Below, one piece after another: positions 14,001 to 24,111 of a stretch of DNA of 64,000 bases (position 1 is the stretch's first letter; each line of letters starts with the position of its first letter). The position numbers were made by a program, and so were the translations under genes. This DNA comes from Vishniacozyma victoriae (taxonomy: Eukaryota; Basidiomycota; Tremellomycetes; Tremellales; Bulleribasidiaceae). A model generated the notes under the pieces. The model saw only the letters and a program-made list of their open reading frames with translations. It ran no database searches and had not been told where the DNA came from. The stretch lies in NCBI GenBank assembly GCA_017654735.1, contig JADPYG010000001.1, positions 186,001 to 250,000 on the forward strand, given 5' to 3'.

Positions 14001-15461
14001 GCTGAGAGGGTTTTACCCAGACCCATCTCATCTGCTAGAATACATCCTTCGCCCTCCGCTTCGGTCATGCCCATCACGCAAGAATACATGAACTGGAATC
14101 AGCCATCTAGTCGACATTCAATGGCACTCACCTTGACACCTTCCTTCTGATGAGCTCGCATAAGACCAGACAGGTCTGGATCGATTACGACATCCACGAG
14201 TGATGTATTTCTGTCCATCAGCTTTGGTGAGAGGATATGACTCACTGCTTCCTCGCCCAGTCTTCAGGTGGTCGAGGCATGACTACCGCTCCCTCTGCAT
14301 GTGGGTTGTGTACCGCTCCTCCCCAATTACTTCGATCCTCGTTGGCTTTTACTCCTACATGGATCTTTGCAGCCTCGGGCTTGGGCGTGGTCGCCACTGG
14401 GTTGTTGTATGCGAACCGGGATATCGCCATGTCGCCGCTCCGCATTGGCTTGACCACCGGGAATGGTGTCGCAGGGCCGGGACTGTCATCCATGTCCACA
14501 TCTACGATCTCGCGAGGGTGGATGTAGGTGCTTTCTTTCGGCTTTGAAATCACAGTGGGCGTCTTGAAGCTTTTAGCGAAGGTACGAGAGGCACCAGGAC
14601 GAGCTGTATTGGGAGTCATGAAGGATGGAGTGGCTGCTATGCCTTGTTTGTTGAGTACCGTTGTAGCTGCGCGAAATCTGGTATTAGCGCAAGCTAGGAT
14701 GGGACGTACTCTTCGTGGGTGACTTCACGATCCACCTCGGTATCGAAAGAGCCTATTCTGAAGGTTTGACCAGCTTGTGGTTCTCCCCCGTTTGCCAGAC
14801 TACCTACTCCCATACTGTTGTTAGCTGTAGTCCCTCAATAGACTTACACTTTTCCATCCTCGCCTATCATGAAGATCTTTTGACCGTCGACCCGGAGCCA
14901 TGCATCCCCATCCCATGTTTCTGTAGGTCAGTGAGTGACCAATAATCAGTATATAGCTTGAGCTCGACCCACTATGCTGTAAAAGTCAGCTATTGTCACG
15001 CGGATAGCCTAGAAGAAACTTACTTTCTTCTGCTGGGGCTTCCTCCTATCTGGTCAGCTGGATTTTCAAGACCGTAAGGGGACTCACCATTGGACACAGT
15101 AGTAGGTAGCAGCCTTGTAATCCTTGACTACCGAATACTCCTTCCTCCCTCCGTACCCTTCATTGATATGCACACTAGGTGTCTTCGCTACAGGCGGCCT
15201 CGGCCTAGAAGCAGCACTGGAAGCAGCATGAGCAGGAAGGCCAGAGCTCTTGTCGGTCATAAACGAAGGCATCTTCTTCACTCCGTTACTCGCGCCTGGC
15301 CTCAATATCGGTAGAGGTTTCAGGTCCTCTTCATCGGAGGATTCTTCGGAGCATGAATTCGGTATTGATTCTCTCGGTCTCGGTGGAGAATCATCTTCAA
15401 ATAGCTGCGTCAGAGTCTCCGTTCTCTGACGCTTCTTCGTTCTCTCGTCGCCGCTGTCCAT
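11094..15461 (-). CDS. RDH54: Rdh54/RAD54B-type DNA translocase
   Basis: A gene of many exons on the minus strand, starting [20 protein letters not shown] and ending [11 protein letters not shown] Swi2/Snf2 motor is spread over the exons: motif [10 protein letters not shown] near 14010-14040, motif [13 protein letters not shown] near 13420-13460, motif [12 protein letters not shown] near 12300-12340 and motif [19 protein letters not shown] near 12080-12160. The N-terminal part before the motor contains the YYCVQW block typical of Rdh54/Tid1 and RAD54B. The C-terminal tail is acidic, then Lys-rich. Known role: dsDNA translocation with Rad51/Dmc1 in homologous recombination. DEGQ, rather than the common DEGH, is seen at motif II. 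Individual small exons were not all fixed. Confidence 0.88.
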
Positions 15462-15763
15462 GGTGATTGTGGGTAAAGTATATGTTATAGTAGATAGGAG
15501 GAAGAGAAATCAATTATCAGTCGCGTAACTTTGCTTTCCTTTCCGCTTGAACATGAGCAGTCGCGTGGATCTGTTAAATCGGTTAAACTGCTCACTACCC
15601 GCGGATCGTCTGTCTAATTCCGATCGATCAAAGCTGATGACGATCGAGAAGCCGAATCTAGAACTTGACAAGAGGAACGGTCATTCTCACCCGAAGACCG
15701 AGATAGTGCAACCATTCATTTAGTTGACACATTCACATAACCTACTCAATCTCATACAGCACC
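15462..15763. other. Divergent promoter between RDH54 and the methyltransferase gene
   Basis: 302 bp separates the two start codons, so both promoters share this stretch. Several GATCGATC-like words occur near 15620-15645. No coding sequence seen. Confidence 0.45.
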
Positions 15764-17679
15764 ATGGCACCCAAAGATGCCAGCTCAGCGTCTCGACCAT
15801 CAGGCTCAGCACAGGTCTCCAAATCCTATGCGTCCTCTCTGTACAGTCTGGCCGACTCGGTGACTGGCACATTCACATCGACCCTTACCTCGCTTTCCTA
15901 CCCGCCCGTGGTGTCTGCTGCTCGAATGGCAATCTTGTCAATGATGAACCAGTCCATCAAGTACGGCAAGCTAAGAATCTTGACGGACCAGGGTGTATAC
16001 ACCTTCCCTCCTGACGCCAAGGACACCGAGGATGCAGCCGAGATTAGGGTCATTAGGGACACCTTCTGGCTCAGGCTGGTCACGCTTGGTGATCTTGGAT
16101 TTGCCGAGGCATACATGAGTGGAGACTGTGAAGTATCAGACTTGGTCAAGGTCTTCCAGGTATGTCCCCTTTCCCAATCTCAGCTGACGCGCAGATCTTC
16201 ATCCGTTCACGACCATCCCTTGATTCGAACGACATCACCGGTGTACGAACCATCCCATCCCGAATCTTTTCCGTCGTCACCGGTCTCACCAACTCCAGAT
16301 TTGCCAACACTATTTCCAACTCACTCTCGAACATCAAGGCGCACTACGACTTGTCCAATGGCATGTTTAGCGCTTTCCTCAGTAAAGACATGACCTACTC
16401 TTGCGGTATTTTCAAAGATTTGGACGGTGATCTCCTACGAATCGAGGAGGTCGGAGAAACGAATGGCGCTCTTGGTCTCATGAAATTTGGCAAGGGTGGT
16501 AAAGGCGCCAAGAAGGCAATCAAGTCGAATGGGAACCACGGCAAGGAGGCAGAAGAGGAGACGGAGGAGGTCGACGAGCTAGAAGAGGCACAATTGAGGA
16601 AGATCAGGTGTGTTCTCGCGTGAAATGGGTCACAAATTTATGGCTTATGATACAGGCACATCATCAAGAAAGCCGACATCAAGCCAGGTCACCGTGTTTT
16701 GGAGATTGGTTCAGGATGGGGAAGTTTCGCTATCGAGGTAAGTAGCCAACGGAATGATTATTGCAATGCTGACGAGCCAGGCTGTCCGCATGACAAACTG
16801 TACTGTCGACACAATCACTCTCTCATCCCAGCAAAAGGTCTTGGCAGAGGAACGTATCAAGGCAGCTGGATTTGCTGGTCGAATCAGGGTTTGGCTTATG
16901 GACTACCGAAAGTGAGTAGATTTTCATGATTGTTTCGCAATTGATCACTGATGATCTAGTCTTCCCGATAGCTGGAAACGTTCATTCGACCGAGTCGTTT
17001 CTATCGAGATGCTCGAAGCTGTCGGGTAAGTTTCCCCCTAGTGTTGAAGGCGGTCACTGATCAGCTAGCAAGGAATTCATCCCAGGCTACTTTACGATGC
17101 TTGACTGGGTACTCAATGCCAAGGGAGCAGCATGTTTCCAGGTCATCACCATGCCTGAATCCAGGTTCGAGCGATGTAAGCTTACCCCACCGATCTCTGT
17201 GATCAAGCTGACGGGTAGATCAACGTGAAGTCGACTTTATCCAGAAATGGATCTTCCCTGGTGGTTTCTTGCCTTCCGTCTCGTTCGTTGCGGAGGCTGT
17301 CCAGAAGGGTGGAAACAACAGGTTGATCATCGACTCTGTTTCCAATATCGGAGTGAGTTCTCTCCAATGCGGCGGAAAGAGTACTGATCCCAGCCACACT
17401 ACGCACGAACATTACGAGAATGGCGACGACGATTCTTACAAAACTTCCACCGAATTCACCCCGCCCTGGTCGCTGAGCACCCAGAAATGACATCGGAAGA
17501 TATCGAGGTGTTTAAGCGTAAATGGCTTTGTAAGTCCGCACTCTGTCCCATGTGCTCAGCTGATGATAGACTACTTCTGCTACTGTGAGGTCGGTTTCGC
17601 AGAGAGGGTCATTGGTGATCACATCTTCACTTTGGTACGAGAAGGAAATGCGGAATATGGGGGGTTGATCTACGAGTAG
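15764..17679 (+). CDS. Cyclopropane-fatty-acyl-phospholipid synthase-like methyltransferase
   Basis: Nine exons (15764-16159, 16195-16607, 16656-16737, 16781-16911, 16960-17025, 17069-17175, 17219-17352, 17394-17529, 17570-17679) give 524 residues in frame. The SAM-binding motif is VLEIGSGWGSFAIE, followed by TITLSSQQKVLAEERIKAAG, MDYRNLPDSWKRSFDRVVSI and EMLEAVGKEFIPGYF, all diagnostic of the CFA synthase family. The N-terminal third contains FAEAYMSGDCEVSDLVKVF, the usual acyl-binding lead-in. An acidic/basic low-complexity insert (EAEEETEEVDELEE) sits before the SAM domain. No hydrophobic membrane helices are evident, which argues against sphingolipid C9-methyltransferase. Predicted reaction: SAM-dependent methylenation of an unsaturated acyl chain. 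Confidence 0.87.
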
Positions 17680-17795
17680 AATACAAAAGGATACAACGCT
17701 GGTACTCTGCTTAATTAGTTGGGGTACCACCGATAGATAAAAATTAACTCACACAATATATGTACATGATATACTTGCTCTCTTCATCACAAGTA

Positions 17796-18808
17796 TCAAC
17801 GACGAAACATGCCTTTCTTGCCCTTCAAGCCATTCTCCTCCATCCTCTCTTTAGCCAGCCTCAGGTGATTAGGAGTCAAAGCCCCCGTTTCGCCTCGTTC
17901 CTCCTGGATGTCTTTTGCTACTTCATCAGCGCGTCCGGTATTATGATAAGGGAGACGTACCGAGTTCCACTACTTCAGCTACGAAGATCTTTCCCAGACT
18001 CCCGATGATGGATGCGAAATCGTCTTTTACTGGTTGTTCGAATAGATCTCGATTAAGCTAAATATCAGTATTTCCCACTACAAAGGTGGAAGGAGCTTAC
18101 TTTTGTTACTGCTGCTTTTGGGATACTTGTTACTACGAATGCATCGTATCGTTTTCCTTGATCTGTATCACACATTTCCCGCAGATAACTGATATCAGCA
18201 TCCCCAGTTGTCAACTCAAGCAGCCTCCACCGTCGGAGGTAGCATCTCCCACCTCCAGGGTTGACATCCTCCCTCCATTAGGCTAGCATCATCCATCGCC
18301 AGGCATAGCTCCTACCTCCAGTGCAAGAGTCGTCCGCCAACAGCTTCGGCATCCTACACCGCTAGCCACACCATTCTCAAGTTCCACCCCATATGCCCCC
18401 CGCCTCCAGCAATACTCCAGATATACACCGACTGATCACACAAGACTGAATAGAGACTCACTAAGCCTGTTTTCTCCGCCTAGTATTCCTCTTCTCCAAT
18501 TTATCACTCCCATCCTGACCCAACAACCTCTCATTCTCCTGCGCACCTTCCACCCCATCACCATCTTCACCATCCTCCTCTTCATCATCCTCTGATTCAT
18601 CATCATCATCAACTCCTATTCTCCGTCGCTTAGCTGGACCAGCTACCAAGTCGGATTCATCAACATCATCATGTTCGTCCAAAGCTCTATTCATATTGTT
18701 GGTTCGTTTCTTTTTACGTAGTTTCTTCATTCCTGTATGTGGGGTCGGCTTGGGTAAGGTGGATGATTCGCCGAGGTTCGGCTTGAGGGGTGAAGGTGGG
18801 AGTGACAT
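17796..18808 (-). CDS. TAF11: TFIID subunit TAF11 (histone-fold)
   Basis: Exons 18808-18462, 18188-18101, 18057-17961 and 17917-17796 join in frame to 217 residues. The N-terminal third is disordered and charged (KKLRKKKR, acidic DDDDESEDDEEEDGED). The C-terminal histone fold runs through IPKAAVTKLNRDLFEQ, FASIIGSLGKIFVAEVVELA and a final ALTPNHLRLAKERMEENG, matching TAF11. TAF11 pairs with TAF13 in TFIID. The first intron is 273 nt, far longer than the 40-60 nt norm here, and holds CTCC-rich repeats. End of protein: KGKKGMFRR. Confidence 0.85.
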
Positions 18809-19056
18809 GGTGAAAGATGAATGACAATAGAGATAGACGCGTTGAGCTTGCCATTCAATTGAGGTCGGGCGGAGTGGTGATTTCGCAACGACTTTTGCCT
18901 AACACACAAATAGACCTGGGACTCTGCGAAATCTTTCTTGGAGGCGGGAAAGCTATACGCAGAGATCCAAGGAGACAAAGGAGTGATAGCATGCATATTT
19001 ACTAACTCCTTTCTTACCGGCTCATATACTTTGTGACGGGTGGCAAAAGTTGGTTT

Positions 19057-19168
19057 GCGCTGCTAGTGTAGGGGTTAACATGCATCCTTCGGGCGATCTT
19101 CGGCGAGAGCTCGGTCAATCATTGGCTGCCAATGGATGAGACGCTGGGTTCGAGTCCCAGGCGGCGCC
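19057..19168 (+). tRNA. tRNA-Pro(CGG) with a 39-nt intron
   Basis: A full cloverleaf can be drawn. The acceptor stem GCGCTGC (19057-19063) pairs with GCGGCGC (19161-19167), discriminator C. The D arm is GTGT/ACAT with loop AGGGGTTA. The anticodon stem CATCC (19083-19087) pairs with GGATG (19134-19138), loop TTCGGG...T with anticodon CGG at 19090-19092. The T arm is CTGGG-TTCGAGT-CCCAG. The intron is 19094-19132, after position 37 as in other eukaryotic tRNA genes. A and B boxes are intact. By anticodon this reads CCG proline codons. Confidence 0.85.
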
Positions 19169-19170
19169 TC

Positions 19171-19184
19171 TTTTTCTTCTTTTT
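19171..19184 (+). terminator. Pol III T-run terminator of the tRNA
   Basis: TTTTT at 19171-19175, three bases after the tRNA 3' end, followed by another TTTT at 19181-19184. Confidence 0.8.
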
Positions 19185-19480
19185 GGCTGTCAGGAGGGCA
19201 CGTAGCGCTGTAGATGTAGACGCAATGGCTAGCTACAAGGTCAATCCATGTTTTTGGTTAGTGTGCCTAAGGCTTAAACGGCATATGGCCTGGTTTCTGC
19301 AGTTGCCGCCAAATCCGGGGCCAAAGTGGAAAGTACCTGTTCGGTCACAAAAGCCGCTTAGCGACGTGGTTACTCTGAATCATCATGATATCATCGGCTT
19401 AGTTGTAATTCCCACCTTATAAGGTCAACGCTGTCTCTCATTTCACTTTCTTAAATCACATTTTTAATTACTCAAACAAC
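19185..19480. other. Spacer and promoter of the SDR reductase gene
   Basis: No coding exon recognised; the last 50 bases before the ATG are AT-rich and pyrimidine-rich. Confidence 0.4.
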
Positions 19481-20709
19481 ATGCCCACCGTACTGATCAC
19501 TGGAATAAACGGATTTGTCGCAGTCCACACTGCTGTCAAGTACCTCGAGAACGGCTGGAATGTCCGAGGAACAGTCCGATCCGCCGACAAGGGGGATAAA
19601 GCCCTCGCTTTACCTTGTTTCAAGCAGTACAAGGACAAGATCGACTATGTCATCGTCGAGGACCTTATCAAGGGTGATTTCTCGGAAGCTCTCAAGGGCG
19701 TAGATGCTATTGCCCATTGTGCTTCGCCTTGGCACTTTAACGGAAAGAAGTGGGCCGAGTACAGGGATCCCGCTGTTAAGGGTACCACCAACGTTTTGGA
19801 GCAGGCTGCTAAGGTTGAAAGTGAGTCCCGTCTTCTTTTGCTGCAAAGGTCGAGACTCATGGTCTAGGCGTCAAGAACTGCGCTATCATCTCTTCATTCG
19901 CTGCAGTTGGAGATTGCATGAAACCATTCGCCGAGCAAAAGGGACGAGTGTACACCGAGGATGATTGGCTTCCCCAGACCGAGGAGGATTGTGAGAAGGC
20001 AGAGAAGGATGAGAAGTATGTCTGATGTGATTATCACATCGACACGATACTGACGTATAGCCCAATGGCCGCTTCGATGTGGTACTGCGCCTCCAAGAAG
20101 TACGCCGAGATTGCCGCTTTCGAGACTCAGAAGCGAGTTGGCGCCAAGTACACCCTCGCCGCTATCAACCCTCCCAGTACGTCTTCCCAACTTCTCAATT
20201 TACGAGACTAGAACTGATAATTAGTGATCCTCGGTCCCTCGATCCATTACGCCGATGCTAAGGGTATCGAGTCTTCCGACGTTTCCACCTCAAGCTTGTA
20301 CGCCGCTTTGGCAGCTGGCAAAGACGCCAAGATCCCCGATACCGCATTCACCGCCTGGGCCGATGTACGTCTATCCCTACATTCCATTGATCGTACTAAC
20401 AAATAGGTCCGAAACGTAGCATTCGGTCTATACACCGTCAACGTAAAAGGCGCACAGGGACGATACTCGATTTACGACGGTGATTTCGATTGGGAGCTAC
20501 TAGCAAAGGATGCCCGAAAGGCCCGACCTGATCTTGATGCTTCCATCCCCGAAGTCGCTGAGGACAAGGAGACACCGGTCGGTCAGGGGACTTATACTAT
20601 CGATACGAGTAAGGCTGAGAAGGATTTGGGATTCAAGAAGGTCGCGAGGGAGACTATGGTCAAGGATGTTCTTGCTCAGTTCGAGACTCTGGGTGCGTTG
20701 AAGAAGTAA
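19481..20709 (+). CDS. Extended SDR: GRE2/dihydroflavonol-reductase-like NAD(P)H reductase
   Basis: Five exons (19481-19820, 19868-20015, 20061-20176, 20225-20364, 20407-20709) give 348 residues. The N-terminal dinucleotide motif is VLITGINGFVAVHTAVKYL (GxxGxxA type), followed by RGTVRSADK, ASPWHF and a WYCASKKYAE segment containing the catalytic Tyr-x3-Lys. AINPP and ILGPS follow as in methylglyoxal/ketone reductases of the GRE2/aldehyde reductase family. Likely soluble, NADPH-dependent carbonyl reductase; substrate unknown. Confidence 0.85.
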
Positions 20710-20854
20710 ATGGATAGGAACGGTGAAGGGTCCTTCAGCAGGAAGCAAATCGTCATGCAGATTGTCGTTGAAAGGATATATTACTAATGACATTATGAAG
20801 TGCGGGTCAGACCGGCTGACTACTCTACACGCTAACGGCTGGGATGGGAATGAA

Positions 20855-21401
20855 TCACACTGCGGTAATTATGGGTATCTCGCTCTCGGCTCTACCGAAC
20901 GGTTCCCCATAGTAAGCAGTACTATTATCGCATTTGATTTGGAAATCCGTCTTCCTTCCATCCAATCCCCAATCACGATGAACTCTCCAAGCCACTACTC
21001 GACCATCCATCGCCTGATTCAACGCAAAGGTACACTGCTGAATTAGTATTGATACGCTGGGGTTGACTCACTTGAATAGTATAATCCTTGAATTTGACGG
21101 TGATATTCCTAGGCAAATTGGTCGGTCGAATGAATTCAACGCTGGTGACATCAAGGTAGTCGTTGTATGGACACTCTCCTGTAACGGGATTGCGATATTT
21201 CTTCAGACAACCAACGCCAACGTCTGCTGCTGCCCACCTGGTAATGGGATCGAGCTCGCTACTGGGCTTGGCGAAGACGCTCACATCGTGTACGACAGGG
21301 GCTGGGACGCTGATTACAACAACAGCGTATTTCTTATAGTCGGCAGCGCGGGTGAGGGTAATCGCAGTGCCGATGACGGACAGGAGGTGGAATAGCTTCA
21401 T
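20855..21401 (-). CDS. Small secreted four-cysteine protein, copy 1
   Basis: Two exons, 21401-21072 and 21034-20855, 169 residues. A clear signal peptide (KLFHLLSVIGTAITLTRA) is followed by a short beta-rich domain. Cysteines lie in VGCLKKYRNPVTGECPY, at the first codon after the intron, and in IKCDNST near the end. Potential N-glycosylation sites include RNIT and DNST. The intron falls immediately before the third cysteine, exactly as in the other two copies downstream on the same strand. I do not recognise the family. Secretion is inference from the leader; function unknown. Confidence 0.7.
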
Positions 21402-21733
21402 GATAAGCTGATCGGTGCGTGGGTTGAAGGTGGGAACAGGCGATAAAGGTGGGAATTCTGAAGGGCGATAAACTGGTAGGATGTAAGTCCCCCGTTGAGT
21501 TAATACTACATCTCTTGCAATTCCCTGCTTTGTTGACGTCCGCCAAGAGAATCCTCAAACACCTCGGAAGGACGGTTGGGGGAAAGGCATAAGCAAAAGG
21601 TGTGTAGGACTAGGGGGGATAGACGGGTGAGGACCAGGATTTGGGTTTCAACGCAAAAGGTATCGCTTTTGGGTGACCTTTGGACTTTGCAATGATTCTC
21701 GACCACTGGGAAGCATTGCAGAATACTGCACGG

Positions 21734-22140
21734 TCATCCAAGACTCATGGCAAAAAGCCGGATCTGCTCTACATCACACTGTGTTGTCAGCAAGAAACAT
21801 ATTTGATGCTCACCTGAAGAGTATAATTAGGAAGAGTAATGCTGATGGGCCGGGGATTGGTGGTTGGGCTGGAGAAGTTGATTTTGGCAACACCATAATT
21901 TAAGCTGTTGCCCAAATCTGAACAATCTAGACCACTCAAACAAGGATAAAAGCCATAGCCCATACTCCCAGGGTCCGCTGATTCCCGTGTCATGTCCGAT
22001 GGCACCCCTGAGCTTGAGTTCTTGCCGTTCACTACCGCAATGTCCTTTCACTGGTCTGGAACCAAGACAGTGATGCCAAAATCTGCCATAGTCAATGGCA
22101 GCAGCAGTGATGCGTAAGAGAGGATGATGGGTAATAACAT
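21734..22140 (-). pseudogene. Small secreted four-cysteine protein, copy 2, broken
   Basis: Starts at 22140 with a leader (LLPIILSYASLLLPLTMA) and aligns to copies 1 and 3, but an in-frame TGA follows ITVLVPDQ at about residue 30. After it the frame stays open with PCLSGLDCSDLG to a donor in the same place as the siblings (intron 21813-21779). The second exon starts with the expected Cys codon but stops after 14 codons. The family-like VFCNAS is found in another frame just beyond, suggesting a second lesion by frameshift. Probably a decaying copy; the first TGA is seen directly, the frameshift is inferred. Confidence 0.65.
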
Positions 22141-22863
22141 GGTGCAGATGTTTAGGAAGGGTTTGGAGGGATCTTGGGTGTGGATATACAATGGCTGTTC
22201 TTGATACTAGTGGCTGAAAGATTGTTGTTGAGATTGTTGAGAACTATAGCAACGCTGGGGAAGCTGGACTGTGATAGGCATATGAAAGATGAGCCGCATG
22301 ATTGCCCTCCTTTCTTAAGATCACCATTGATCTGCAGATCTGCAGATCTGCAGGGATAGTCTAGTATTATGTTTGATATGAGGGCGCACCTTTATCCAGG
22401 GTCATCTCCCTGACTATGAGTGTTGTCACCAAGGGAGTGACCGTTGCTATGTCTTAGGGATCAGCAACTTCTGCGTCTGTACTATCACAACCAAGGGGTA
22501 TGTTATGTTGCGGTCACATGATTGGCGCCGGAATTCAGAGTTGTAACGCCAGCCACCTACCTAACTTTCTGTTGTTTTCTCGTTGATTGAGTCTTGTGGG
22601 TGGTGACTAGTGTTGGGGTCTCACTCAAGTCGGTACATGATAGTACTTACTTCATTGTCCTTTGTTTGTACATTGAGGAGTTATTTGGGTGCAATATCTT
22701 GTGAGAGGAGGTGGTACGAACCGACGCACTGCTAGATTCTTCTATTCAAGACACACGCCACGTATATAGGATATGTAGAGAAGCCTAGAGCTGAGAGTAT
22801 CACAAGAAAGACGACAAAGTATATCTACAAGGTGGCCATCTACTAGATGCGCCTTCACATCCC
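22141..22863. other. Intergenic between secreted copies 2 and 3
   Basis: No exon recognised. It contains a short tandem repeat of GATCTGCA (22329-22353). It should hold the promoter of copy 2 and the 3' end of copy 3. Confidence 0.4.
22329..22353. repeat. Short tandem repeat, GATCTGCA x3
   Basis: Three head-to-tail copies of the 8-bp unit GATCTGCA plus one base, giving overlapping CTGCAG and AGATCT palindromes. Confidence 0.85.
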
Positions 22864-23386
22864 TTACCGAGTTGTGGTAGTATTGGTACAAACAATTCTC
22901 ATTGGATCAGAATCCTTTGTCAGACCGTAATCTAAAAACCATTGAACTATGTACCCTGCATCAGGACCAGCTCCATCTTGAACTTGAGCGCCGGTGACGT
23001 TACACTATGTATCAGCAATATTCCCCAGGTTTCAAGACATGTTAACAACTCACCTCAAGCTTGTACCCTGGCACCTCGATTGCAATCGTGACAGTCTGCC
23101 CAGGCTTGATAGTTGGAGAATCAAAATAATGGTATATGGGTAGATTGTTGCAGGCGGATCCTTCTGCAAGGGTAAAATTGCTGTCAGGCTCGCCCGAGGG
23201 ATAGCATTTGCCTGGTTCGGACCAGTAACTTGAAGAGTTTGTATGATCGCCATTGTGGACGTATGTCAAGTTTGCCCAACGCTCAACTTGAGATGGAGCG
23301 TAGAGGAATATTGAAGTTTCAGATTGATAAGCATATACTAGGGGTATGGTGTAGGATATGTACAACAAGGTGGTTGATAATCTCAT
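22864..23386 (-). CDS. Small secreted four-cysteine protein, copy 3
   Basis: Exons 23386-23054 and 23004-22864 give 157 residues. The start is placed at MRLSTTLLYISY because it gives a compact signal peptide ending near VYA; an in-frame ATG 26 codons upstream would bury it. Cysteines occur in GKCYPSGE, GSACNNLP, the first codon of exon 2 (CNVTG) and RIVCTNTT. N-glycosylation sites are frequent (NLT, NSS, NFT, NVT). Intron position and cysteine layout match copy 1. Family not recognised; possibly a cell-surface or effector-like protein, which is inference only. Confidence 0.72.
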
Positions 23387-24111
23387 CGCCTTGATAGCTG
23401 GGTTCGCAATGTGTTTGACTGGAATGATCTGGCCGCGCTGCTGGATCAATTCTATCAGGTTCACTTATGGGCAAGTAAGGGTGCTACTCCCGTATCATAT
23501 CCATCTGTCTCACCGCAATCACATCCTTTCATCTAACCCTTATGTCATTCCACTCCTTTTGACCAAACATACCAGGGGATATACTGAATGGAAAGCTAGG
23601 TCCTCTGCTATTGTATTGCCAGTAAGTCGTTCCGGATCACGAAAGAGGAATGATCAAACGTTGCAGTCTCTATAGCTACAAACCCGATGCTGTGATCGAT
23701 GTGCGTTCGGATCGATGGCGGAATGCTGTATTCTCGTCTCCACTTTGTACTGTTGCAGCTGTTTCGGGGATTGAGGTCGCATGAGAGGACAGAAACCTGG
23801 ATGTAGAAGGCAGCGTTGTGGGTCATGTGGTAAGTTCTGATAAACGTTGCCTGCCGGCTTCCTCGCTATCAGTCGTACTTTCTCGAGTCAAGCATATGCC
23901 GTCCAAGAGGCTATTGTGACTGGTATATGTACCAGGTCCCGCTTCCCGTCCAATCGCAACTGTTCCAGCGAGATAGGTGACAACAGACTGACAGAGTTGG
24001 TTCAAGATCCCCGAAATACCCGGCGTTTACCGTTCCTGATCGTTGATTCGGCTTCGCGACAGGATACACCGACTAGTCGATCATACACTCTACCACTACC
24101 AACATCTTACG
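23387..24111. other. Divergent region upstream of NAD kinase, one ambiguous open stretch
   Basis: This separates secreted copy 3 from the NAD kinase start. On the plus strand a stretch after an acceptor-like CAG at 23665-23667 reads YKPDAVIDVRSDRW and continues open to about 23782. GTAAGT/CTGAT/CAG-like sites recur to 24000. I could not link them to an ATG without stops. They may be a leader with introns or a small unrecognised gene. Confidence 0.3.

Noticed and set aside
22329..22353. CRISPR-like repeat
   Set aside because: Simple 8-bp tandem repeat without spacers, in a eukaryotic genome.
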